Source: Deltaproteobacteria bacterium
Lineage (GTDB): Bacteria > Desulfobacterota > Deferrimicrobia > Deferrimicrobiales > Deferrimicrobiaceae
Length of the DNA stretch: 11,241 bases
Reading direction: 5' to 3'
Assembly (NCBI GenBank): GCA_017889845.1
Contig: JAGGAJ010000044.1
Span: 1-11,241 of the forward strand
Shown piece after piece: positions 6,013 through 11,241 of the stretch. Below the pieces are notes generated by a model. It had not been told where the DNA came from, did no database searches, and saw nothing but the letters and a program-made list of their open reading frames with translations. The position numbers were made by a program, and so were the translations under genes. How positions within the stretch are numbered: the stretch's first letter is position 1; each line of letters starts with the position of its first letter.

Positions 6013-7424
6013 GCGATCCCCCTTTCGCCGAGCACGGCCTCGAGAAACGTCGGCGTTTCGTTTTGTATGCGGACGTAGGTTTGAAGGCCCAGGAGGAACA
6101 GCTCCCGGATCCACCGGCAGTAGTGCGTCGAGGGGGCGAAGAGGTCTCCCTGCCGGACGTACGCGTCGTGGTAGCACCCCCCCGCGCAGAAATTCTTCGC
6201 CCAGCAGGCGTCGCACACGGATTCGCAGCGCCGCGCGGCCCCGTCGAGGAACCGGGCGCGGGCATCCGGGGCGATCCCGCGGGTCGGATCGCCCATGGGG
6301 TCCCCGACACCGCAGAGCCGGTGACACGGGTAGAAGGCCCCAGAGGGCTCGGCGGCCAGCATTCCGATCCCTGCGCCACACGGATACGGCATCGGGTCCC
6401 CCCGGTGGATCATGGCCAGGATCTGCGTCATGTTTCCGAAGGCCGGCATCCTCCGCTCCCGGACGTCGGCCGCATACCCGGCCGCAAGGTCGCGGAAACC
6501 ATCCAGCACGAGGTCGAGTTCTTCCCCCGGCAGCGCGGCGTCGCTTCCCTCCGCGGCGCTCGCCGGGGCGAAGCCGACCTCGTCGAAGCCCAAGCCCCGG
6601 AGGTGGTCGAACGTCTTCCGCACGTCCACCGCGCCCCGCCCGAGGGTGACGCGGGCCGCCAGCGGAACCCCGCTCCGGTTTTCCATCAGATACTCGATCC
6701 CGCGCTCCACGTCGTCGTACGAGCCCCGCCCCGATGCGTACGGGCGGTTGACGTCGTGGACCTCGCGGGGGCCGTCGATGCTGACGCACACGGAAACGCC
6801 GCTCTCCCTCAGGAATCCGGCGATCTCCCGGGTAACGAGGGTGCCGTTGGTGGTGAGGGAGAAGGAAACCTCCTTGCCCCGCGCCGATGCCATCGCACGG
6901 GCATCGCCGACCGCAGCCCGCAGGAGGGGGAACCGGAGGAGCGGTTCCCCGCCGAAGAGCACGATGGACACCTTCCGGTTCTCCCCGGATTGGTCGAGCA
7001 GGAACCGGACATTTTCCCGTATCGACTCCCGGGACATCTCCCGCGGCGCCGGTTTCCCGTCCGCGGGCGGGACGCACCCTTCCTCGCGGTCCTCGTAGCA
7101 GTACCGGCAGGCGAGGTTGCAGGAGTACGTCAGCATGAGCACGAGCGTCCGGAGGCGCAGGGGGGGATGAGCGGTTCGCCCGGCGGGCCGCCCCCCCTCC
7201 CTTGTCCCGAGAAGCCCCGCCCGGCGGAGGTCCGACAGGACCTCCCCCGGCACGGCACCGGCACCGGAGGAGGCGAGGGCGGACAAGGCGTCCCGGACCC
7301 CTTTGTCCATCCGGAACAGCCCCCCGGTTTCCGCCGCGTAGAGGTACGCCTCTCCTTCCGCCGTGAAGCTGCGGTGCGGGAGGAGAATCGCTTCCGCCGC
7401 GGAAGGCCGCGCGATGTTTTCCAT
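6009..7424 (-). CDS. qhpD: Radical SAM/SPASM peptide-crosslinking enzyme QhpD
   Basis: A 471-residue radical SAM maturase. The SAM cluster motif is Cys102-X3-Cys106-X2-Cys109 in CNLACRYCYE, with FGGEP at 157-161. The C-terminal SPASM-type region binds auxiliary [4Fe-4S] clusters through Cys349, Cys367, Cys371, Cys400, Cys404, Cys407, Cys413, Cys417 and Cys436. Residues 1 to about 85 form a small N-terminal domain typical of peptide-modifying members. In Paracoccus, QhpD makes three thioether bonds between Cys sulfur and the methylene carbon of Asp or Glu in the gamma subunit, in the cytoplasm before export. The target gene qhpC starts inside its stop codon (4-base overlap), and all three target pairs are kept there. 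The ATG is 16 bases after the qhpA stop and has only a weak Shine-Dalgarno sequence, so coupling to qhpA translation is likely. All expected cysteines are present. Confidence 0.95.
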   Translation of the reverse strand: MENIARPSAAEAILLPHRSFTAEGEAYLYAAETGGLFRMDKGVRDALSALASSGAGAVPGEVLSDLRRAGLLGTREGGRPAGRTAHPPLRLRTLVLMLTYSCNLACRYCYEDREEGCVPPADGKPAPREMSRESIRENVRFLLDQSGENRKVSIVLFGGEPLLRFPLLRAAVGDARAMASARGKEVSFSLTTNGTLVTREIAGFLRESGVSVCVSIDGPREVHDVNRPYASGRGSYDDVERGIEYLMENRSGVPLAARVTLGRGAVDVRKTFDHLRGLGFDEVGFAPASAAEGSDAALPGEELDLVLDGFRDLAAGYAADVRERRMPAFGNMTQILAMIHRGDPMPYPCGAGIGMLAAEPSGAFYPCHRLCGVGDPMGDPTRGIAPDARARFLDGAARRCESVCDACWAKNFCAGGCYHDAYVRQGDLFAPSTHYCRWIRELFLLGLQTYVRIQNETPTFLEAVLGERGIA

Positions 7425-7440
7425 GGCGCCCGCGCGGCCC

Positions 7441-9033
7441 CTACTGCACCGGCCTCTGGATGTACAGAGGGATGGTGGCGAGCAGGTAGCCGCGGGCGGA
7501 CAGCGTGCCCCCTCCGGGCGCGTCGTAGGAGGCCGCCACCCAGACGTCCCCCATGTTGTTTTCCTGCATGAACCGCTTCGGGTTGGGGCCTTCGTCCCCC
7601 GGGGTGAAGAGCCCGTTCCGGTCGATCGTCCCGACGAACTCCGCGTCGTGGTCCTCGTTGGAGCTTGCGAGCTCCACGACCTTCCACGCAGCCGGGACGC
7701 GGCCGATCTCGATGTCGTCCCCGGTGCCCGCGGCGCCGTCGGCCCCGTTGCCGTACGCCATGGCGTCGAACTGGACGAGCTGCTTCACGGCGTACCCCAG
7801 CCCTCCGGTGCGGGAAATCGCGGGGGACGGCACTACCTTTATGTAGTCGATGGCGGAGTAGACCGCGAAGAGCCGGTCGGCCGATGCGCCTCCGGCTTTC
7901 GCGTCCCGGAATCCCGCGGCCGCCTTTTCGGCGACGTCCACGGTCACCACCACCTTCGTCGGTGTGGCGGACTCCACCTTCTTCACGGTCACGCCGTCGC
8001 CCAGGCTGACCTCTTTCGAGAGGCCGGTCCCGACGACCGTCACCGTGGCCCCCGTCGTCCCGGCCTTGAGCGCCTTGGGCATCACGGAGAGCAGCCGCGG
8101 GGGGCCCCCGGCGAACGCGCGGGTTTCCACGCCGCGCAGCTCGAAGTGGGGATCGTCGAACCGGACGCCGGCGAAGGTCGAGCCGTCCATGGAGATGTGG
8201 AAGACCTCGCGGATCGGCTTTCCGGCAAGGGTGCCGGACGCCCGCCACGCGTACCCGCCGTAGAGGGTCGCCTTCCCGTCGATCGGCAGCTTCTCCTCGC
8301 TCTCGAACTCCACCGTTCCGGCATAGGAATAGAACGGGTCCCCCGTCTTCTTCAGCGTGATCTCGCCGCCGTACGCCCCCTTCCCCGCCTGGTACCCGGC
8401 GACGACCCACTTCCCTTCGCCCGCCTTCGGGCGCGACCCGCTCCACTGCGTCCACTCCGGTGTCTCCAGCGGGAACCTCTTCTCCAGCTCCTTCAGGCAG
8501 GCTGCCAGGGTGTCGTCCCAGTCGAGGACGTCCTGGAGCTGGTAGAGCCACATCGGTAGCACGCCGGAGTGCATGTTGGCCAGCTTCGGCCACTCCTCCG
8601 GGGTACGGCGCTGGAGGGCGGTCTTCGCGTAGCTGTGGCACCGCACGCACATGTCGACGATCACCTGGCTGTCCACCTTCTCCTTCGTGTCCCGCTTCTC
8701 GAGGGTGTAGGCGTACGGCGCCACCTCGGCGGGGGCCAGCCCCTGCCTGTCGGAGAAGTAGAGGACGAGCGCCTCCTTCTCCTCCCGGGTGATCGACAGG
8801 CCGTGGATCCGCTTGTGGCGCCACAACGTCTCCTCCCACGCTTCCGGCACCTGCCGGACGTAGGAGATCCGGGAGACGAGTCCCCCGCTGTTCTTGTGGC
8901 AGCCGGTGCATTTTTTCAGTGCCAGGTCGCTGGTGACCGGGATCCCCGACGCCCCGACGGCCGTTCCCGCCCATACCGCGGCGAGCGCAAGCGGAAGCAG
9001 CGCGATAAAACAAGATCTCAACTTCCTTCCCAT
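7441..9033 (-). CDS. qhpA: Quinohemoprotein amine dehydrogenase alpha subunit, diheme cytochrome c
   Basis: A 530-residue precursor. The Sec signal peptide covers about residues 1-27, followed by a diheme cytochrome c domain with CTGCH (Cys42, Cys45, His46) and CVRCH (Cys129, Cys132, His133). His73, His77 and Met154 are candidates for distal heme ligands. Beta-rich domains follow, including an Ig/TIG-like one from about residue 310 (PPRLLSVMPKAL onward). Order and length match QHNDH alpha. The enzyme oxidises primary amines in the periplasm; electrons pass from the gamma-subunit quinone to the two hemes and then to an external acceptor, which is not encoded here. The start is ATG 9033, chosen because GGAGGAG (9038-9044) lies just ahead and the signal peptide follows at once; an in-frame upstream start at 9099 would bury the signal peptide behind 22 residues. 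It is the first gene of the operon, after a 334-base control region. Confidence 0.95.
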   Translation of the reverse strand: MGRKLRSCFIALLPLALAAVWAGTAVGASGIPVTSDLALKKCTGCHKNSGGLVSRISYVRQVPEAWEETLWRHKRIHGLSITREEKEALVLYFSDRQGLAPAEVAPYAYTLEKRDTKEKVDSQVIVDMCVRCHSYAKTALQRRTPEEWPKLANMHSGVLPMWLYQLQDVLDWDDTLAACLKELEKRFPLETPEWTQWSGSRPKAGEGKWVVAGYQAGKGAYGGEITLKKTGDPFYSYAGTVEFESEEKLPIDGKATLYGGYAWRASGTLAGKPIREVFHISMDGSTFAGVRFDDPHFELRGVETRAFAGGPPRLLSVMPKALKAGTTGATVTVVGTGLSKEVSLGDGVTVKKVESATPTKVVVTVDVAEKAAAGFRDAKAGGASADRLFAVYSAIDYIKVVPSPAISRTGGLGYAVKQLVQFDAMAYGNGADGAAGTGDDIEIGRVPAAWKVVELASSNEDHDAEFVGTIDRNGLFTPGDEGPNPKRFMQENNMGDVWVAASYDAPGGGTLSARGYLLATIPLYIQRPVQ

Positions 9034-9161
9034 GGTTCTCCTCCTCGAACAAATGATGGAGCGGGGCAGGCGGAACAGTGCGTGCACTTCCGGAAGCAAT
9101 AACCGTTCCTTGCGTGAAGCGGGCCGGATCCCGGTGTGCGGGCACGGAATTACCTGTTCAT

Positions 9162-9174
9162 TATCAATATGTTA
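9162..9174 (+). promoter_or_regulatory. IHF-consensus match
   Basis: TATCAATATGTTA fits the consensus WATCARNNNNTTR at every fixed position. It lies in the AT-rich island upstream of qhpA, just downstream of the TATAAT box as transcription runs. Overlapping it are two direct TTATC repeats 11 bases apart, about one helical turn, which could instead be a regulator site. A short consensus can match by chance in AT-rich DNA. Confidence 0.35.
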
Positions 9175-9198
9175 TCTTGGGAGAACGTGCCGGCTTTC

Positions 9199-9204
9199 AT
9201 TATA
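9199..9204 (-). promoter_or_regulatory. Candidate -10 box for the qhp operon
   Basis: A perfect TATAAT on the minus strand inside an AT-rich island, about 165 bases ahead of the qhpA start codon. No TTGACA-like -35 box stands 16-18 bases upstream (the sequence there is C-rich) and there is no TGn extension. If real, the promoter probably depends on an activator. Known qhp operons are controlled by an AraC-type activator, QhpR, which is not in this window. Confidence 0.4.
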
Positions 9205-9252
9205 CCCGACCGGGGTGCTTCCAGGGGGTCTTTTCACAGGATGTCGCCACAA

Positions 9253-9271
9253 TTAAGAAACGCCGTCTTAA
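9253..9271. promoter_or_regulatory. Inverted repeat, candidate operator
   Basis: TTAAGA (9253-9258) and TCTTAA (9266-9271) are perfect inverted arms separated by seven bases. The centre lies roughly 70 bases upstream of the transcription start predicted from the TATAAT box, a usual place for an activator. On the minus strand a run of five T precedes the right arm. The regulator is unknown, and a six-base arm may be chance. Confidence 0.3.
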
Positions 9272-9367
9272 AAATGGGACGCGGGCAGCCAGGACCTGCT
9301 GTTCGGGGGAACCCGGGGCCGTGCCGCCCGGGATGGTCGGGGGGCTCGAATCAGGAACGGGTCATGC

Positions 9368-9835
9368 TCAAGGATTCATCCGCTGTTTCCGGGCGATCGC
9401 ACGCTGCCTGCCTTCCGCGTTCCGGCGGCGGTCCTCCTCGGTCTCGAGGATCAGCCCGGGCACTTCGACGGGCTTCCCTTCGTCATCCAGGGCCACCATG
9501 AGAAAGTAGGAGGTGTTCGTGTGGGTCCTCTTCCCCGTGCGCAGCTCCTCCGCCTCGACGCGCACCCCCACCTCCATGGAGGTGCGCCCCACGCAGTTCA
9601 GGGATGCGTAGAGGATGACGAGGTTGCCCACGTAGACGGGGGCGAAGAACTCGAACCGGTCCACGGTGGCCGTGACGCAGTTCCGGCCGGAGTGGCGTAT
9701 GGACACCACGCCGGCGGCCGAGTCGGCCAGCTTCATGATGTGTCCCCCGTGGACGTTCCCCGCGGGATTGGCGTCCTGGGGCGTCATCTCCTGGGCCATC
9801 ACCAGGCGGGACGCGGAAACGGGCTTCGCCTCCAT
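9368..9835 (-). CDS. Hotdog-fold acyl-CoA thioesterase (YciA/BACH type)
   Basis: A 155-residue single-hotdog protein. Family motifs are PQDANPAGNVHGG (19-31) with the HIMKLAD helix and Asp38, then TATVDRFEFFAPVYVGN (55-71), TSMEVGVRVEAE (85-96) and SYFLMVALDDEGKPVEVP (109-126). Members hydrolyse acyl-CoA to free acid and CoA in the cytoplasm and assemble as trimers of dimers or hexamers; chain-length preference cannot be read from sequence. The start chosen is ATG 9835, nine bases after AGGAG; a GTG at 9853 would overlap that ribosome site and is less likely. It follows the Spy-like gene after 66 bases and precedes the qhp control region. It may be the last gene of the sigma-factor operon or a separate unit, and nothing ties it to amine oxidation. 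The family is clear. Confidence 0.9.
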   Translation of the reverse strand: MEAKPVSASRLVMAQEMTPQDANPAGNVHGGHIMKLADSAAGVVSIRHSGRNCVTATVDRFEFFAPVYVGNLVILYASLNCVGRTSMEVGVRVEAEELRTGKRTHTNTSYFLMVALDDEGKPVEVPGLILETEEDRRRNAEGRQRAIARKQRMNP

Positions 9836-9864
9836 CGATGGTGTCTCCTCCACGTCGCCCTCCC

Positions 9865-9880
9865 GCCGGAAATGTCCGGC
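9865..9880 (-). other. Small perfect hairpin between the Spy-like and thioesterase genes
   Basis: On the minus strand GCCGGA, loop CATT, TCCGGC: a six-base-pair GC-rich stem with a four-base loop in the 66-base gap. The following bases are GGGAGGGCG, not a U-run, so it is not a classic terminator. It may partly attenuate read-through or stabilise the upstream mRNA. Confidence 0.35.
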
Positions 9881-9901
9881 CTCCCGTAAGTGTACATCGG
9901 G

Positions 9902-10276
9902 TCACCACCGCCGGCGATGGCGGCGCTCCGCGACGATCTCGTCGAACCGGGCCTGCTGGTCCGGACGCAACCCGGCGCGGATCTCGCTGCGTCCCTTCTC
10001 GAGGATCTCCTCGACCCGGGGACGGAGCTGCCTCCGCACCTCCCGCATCTCCTCCTGGGTCCGGCGTGTGATGGACTCCACCCGCTCCCGCTGGGATGCG
10101 TCGAGGTCCAGGTCGCGGGAGAGCCGTTGGACGAGGAACCCCGACATCGCCCCGGGCTCGCCCCGGAAGAAACGGTCCATCCGGTGACGGTGGAACCGGT
10201 AGACGCCGATGCCGCCCGCGAGCACACCGAGGAAGAAGACCAGCACGATCCCGGCAACCGCCTTCCACCCTTTCAT
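9902..10276 (-). CDS. Spy/CpxP-like periplasmic (heavy-metal-sensor type) protein
   Basis: A 124-residue protein with one N-terminal membrane helix (about residues 5-26), then a His/Arg-rich stretch (RFHRHRMDRFF, 27-37) and a charged helical domain. The domain has the family layout LSRDLDLDASQRERV (52-66), RPRVEEILEKGRSEIRAGL (85-103) and PDQQARFDEIV (105-115), as in Spy, CpxP, ZraP and CnrX-like proteins. These act in the periplasm as chaperones or sensors, often feeding back on an envelope-stress regulator. Here the N-terminal helix looks like an anchor rather than a cleaved signal. The start is ATG 10276 with GGAGGTGGAGG directly ahead; it overlaps the anti-sigma stop by 4 bases. With the two upstream genes this suggests a CnrX-like sensor, anti-sigma, sigma chain. 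The signal it senses is not evident. Confidence 0.78.
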   Translation of the reverse strand: MKGWKAVAGIVLVFFLGVLAGGIGVYRFHRHRMDRFFRGEPGAMSGFLVQRLSRDLDLDASQRERVESITRRTQEEMREVRRQLRPRVEEILEKGRSEIRAGLRPDQQARFDEIVAERRHRRRW

Positions 10277-10587
10277 CCTCCACCTCCCAGGAGGTCGGCC
10301 ATGTCCGCCGCCTCCCACGCCGCCGCGATTTCGGTCCCCGCACCGGTGACCGTTTCCGGGATCGTCGCCGCGGTCCACACGCCGACGGTGATCACGACGG
10401 CGCCGAACAGCGGGGCCAGGCGCCAGGCCCAGGCCCCCAGCGGCCATTCCCCGCTACCCGGCCGCCGCCCGCGGATGCGCGCGGCCACGCGGCCCTCGAA
10501 CCCTTCCTCCGCGCGGGTCGTGTCCGGCGGCGCACCCCGTGCCGCCGCGAACAGCCGGTCGAGACGCTTATCACCGTTCTCCGCCAT
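10273..10587 (-). CDS. Probable anti-sigma factor, single membrane helix, no zinc motif
   Basis: A 104-residue protein with a cytoplasmic N-terminal half of about 50 charged residues, one membrane helix (about 52-74) and a short outer tail ending in four Gly. I do not recognise a named family, and the HxxxCxxC zinc motif of common anti-sigma factors is missing. The assignment rests on topology and position: its ATG (10587), preceded by GGAGGAGG, overlaps the sigma-factor gene by 17 bases, and its stop overlaps the Spy-like gene by 4 bases. Such arrangements usually encode the membrane-bound inhibitor of the adjacent ECF sigma factor, which would be held at the inner membrane until the periplasmic partner signals stress. 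Confidence 0.62.
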   Translation of the reverse strand: MAENGDKRLDRLFAAARGAPPDTTRAEEGFEGRVAARIRGRRPGSGEWPLGAWAWRLAPLFGAVVITVGVWTAATIPETVTGAGTEIAAAWEAADMADLLGGGG

Positions 10588-11143
10588 CGGCCTCCTCCAG
10601 GATCCGTTTGAGCGCTCTCCGGGCGCGAAACGCCCGGACCTTCACGTTCACCTCGGTCCACCCCGTGAGCCCGGCGACTTCGCGGACCGTCCGTTCCTCC
10701 AGCGAAAGGAGCGTGATCACCATCCGTTCCGCCGGGCGTAGGCGCGACAGCGCCCGGTTCAACAGGTTGCGGGCCGCCTCCGCATCCTTTTTCCCGGGGA
10801 TCGAATCGTCGGCAAGGTACGGCGCCACGTCGTCCAGGGGGAGCGTATCGACTTCCCGGCGGCGTTTCCGGAGGGCGTCGTAGCAGCTGCGCACGGCGAC
10901 CCGGGAGAGCCAGTGGGAAAACGGGGCATCCCCCCGGTACTGCCCCAGGTCCGCGTACGCCTTCAGGAAGATCTCCTGCCCGAGCTCCTCGAGCTCGTGG
11001 GGAGCCCGGGAGAACCGGGCGGCGATCCGGAGGACCTGCCGCTTGTGCCGTCCCACCAGCGCGGCGAACGCCCCGTCGTCGCCGTCGAGGACGGCGGCGA
11101 CGAGGCGCCCGTCCGGCCGCGGATCCGGTTCCGGGTCCGCCAT
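10571..11143 (-). CDS. ECF-family RNA polymerase sigma factor (RpoE-like)
   Basis: A 190-residue sigma-70 family protein of ECF type. Region 2 spans about residues 12-96 and includes ELGQEIFLKAYADLGQYRG, the -10 recognition and core-binding part, and SHWLSRVAVRSCYDALRKRRR. A short acidic linker follows, then region 4 (about 124-182) with SLEERTVREVAGLTGWTE and VKVRAFRARRAL, the helix-turn-helix that reads the -35 box. The canonical DLVQE reads ELGQE here. The ATG at 11143 is preceded by AGGGACGGC, and the gene begins 7 bases after the upstream partial gene ends. It probably directs transcription of its own operon and an envelope-stress regulon. No promoter for it lies in the window; that must be beyond the right edge. 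Confidence 0.93.
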   Translation of the reverse strand: MADPEPDPRPDGRLVAAVLDGDDGAFAALVGRHKRQVLRIAARFSRAPHELEELGQEIFLKAYADLGQYRGDAPFSHWLSRVAVRSCYDALRKRRREVDTLPLDDVAPYLADDSIPGKKDAEAARNLLNRALSRLRPAERMVITLLSLEERTVREVAGLTGWTEVNVKVRAFRARRALKRILEEADGGER

Positions 11144-11150
11144 GCCGTCC

Positions 11151-11241
11151 CTACCGCTTCTCCCCTTCGCTTCCCCGGAACCGCCGCTCCATCATCCGGT
11201 CGGCCTTCTGTTCCCTTTTCGCCTGAAGCTCCTCGAGCCGC
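11151..11241 (-). CDS. C-terminal end of an unidentified charged helical protein (partial)
   Basis: An open frame enters from the right edge and stops at TAG 11151, giving 29 residues that begin RLEELQAKREQKAD and end GEKR. The stretch is rich in Lys, Arg and Glu with a helical, coiled-coil-like pattern. Only 7 bases separate it from the sigma-factor start, so it is probably the upstream gene of the same operon. It resembles the tails of Spy-like or similar helical periplasmic proteins, but the piece is too short to name. Confidence 0.55.
   Translation of the reverse strand, partial: RLEELQAKREQKADRMMERRFRGSEGEKR

Larger units (their letters stand above)
9034..9367. other. Gene-free region upstream of qhpA, probable operon control region
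   Basis: This 334-base stretch has no convincing gene on either strand. About 9140-9275 is clearly more AT-rich than its surroundings and holds a TATAAT box, an IHF-consensus match and an inverted repeat, listed separately. Near 9077-9088 a short palindrome (AGTGC, GT, GCACT) lies in the predicted qhpA leader. From about 9300 to 9350 the sequence is GC-rich with CCCGGG repeats that could form stems after the thioesterase stop, but without a clear U-run. qhpA would have a long untranslated leader of roughly 160 bases. Confidence 0.6.

Noticed and set aside
4580..6649. Plus-strand open frame of 689 codons opposite qhpB, qhpC and qhpD
   Set aside because: It runs antisense across three well-identified genes, has biased composition and no recognisable domain; a GC-driven shadow.
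9034..9099. 22-residue N-terminal extension of qhpA from an upstream start
   Set aside because: It would place the Sec signal peptide in the interior and overrun the strong GGAGGAG ribosome site at 9038-9044.
9158..9172. Possible FNR site (TTGAT-N4-ATCAA)
   Set aside because: Only one half, TTGAT on the minus strand, is present; the other half reads AACAG.
9231..9256. Possible CRP-type site around TTGTGG and TGTGAAAA
   Set aside because: The two TGTG elements are direct repeats on one strand, not the inverted TGTGA-N6-TCACA arrangement.
9300..9367. Intrinsic terminator after the thioesterase gene
   Set aside because: CCCGGG repeats can pair, but no stem is followed by a run of U, so it cannot be called.
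9136..9501. Plus-strand frame of 121 codons starting in the AT-rich island
   Set aside because: It runs antisense into the thioesterase gene, lacks a good ribosome site and becomes Arg/Pro/Gly-rich; not supported as a gene.
1..11241. CRISPR array, insertion sequence, tRNA or rRNA
   Set aside because: No regularly spaced repeats, transposase frame, terminal inverted repeats or RNA-gene signatures were seen on either strand.

Overview
This is a GC-rich bacterial window (roughly two thirds G+C by eye) in which every supportable gene lies on the minus strand, so it reads from right to left. Secreted c-type cytochromes, Sec signal peptides and an RpoE-like/Spy-like module point to a Gram-negative organism. 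Two U32-family iron-sulfur proteins of the UbiU/UbiV type suggest anaerobic or low-oxygen life. A Desulfuromonadota-like or similar deltaproteobacterial host would fit, but this is inference; no marker gene is present.

Right part (11241 to 9368): the tail of an unidentified charged, probably helical protein; an ECF sigma factor; a small one-helix membrane protein that is probably its anti-sigma factor; a Spy/CpxP-like periplasmic sensor; and a hotdog acyl-CoA thioesterase. The first four are tightly packed or overlapping and look like one envelope-stress operon. The thioesterase follows after a 66-base gap holding a small hairpin.

Middle (9367 to 9034): a 334-base gene-free region with an AT-rich island. 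It holds a TATAAT box, a perfect match to the IHF consensus and an inverted repeat, and is probably the control region of the operon to its left.

Left part (9033 to 14): a complete quinohemoprotein amine dehydrogenase (QHNDH) operon in the order qhpA (diheme alpha subunit), qhpD (radical SAM/SPASM crosslinking enzyme), qhpC (small gamma subunit that carries the quinone), qhpB (beta-propeller subunit), two U32-family proteins, qhpF (ABC exporter) and qhpE (subtilisin-like leader peptidase). Several junctions are 4- to 8-base stop/start overlaps. Alpha and beta have Sec signal peptides. Gamma has instead a leader of about 29 residues, to be crosslinked by QhpD, trimmed by QhpE and exported by QhpF.

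Two departures from the characterised system stand out. First, no flavin monooxygenase QhpG, which hydroxylates the cofactor tryptophan with O2 in Paracoccus, is present in the window. In its place sit two U32 proteins resembling UbiU and UbiV, the O2-independent hydroxylase pair of anaerobic ubiquinone synthesis. Second, the gamma subunit keeps all three Cys-Asp/Glu crosslink pairs and the cofactor Trp, but the Cys that forms cysteine tryptophylquinone (CTQ) is replaced by Thr, next to a one-residue insertion. An extra Cys occurs further on. Together these suggest an anaerobic route to a tryptophylquinone, possibly without the usual thioether. This is a hypothesis, and a qhpG just beyond the left edge would weaken it.
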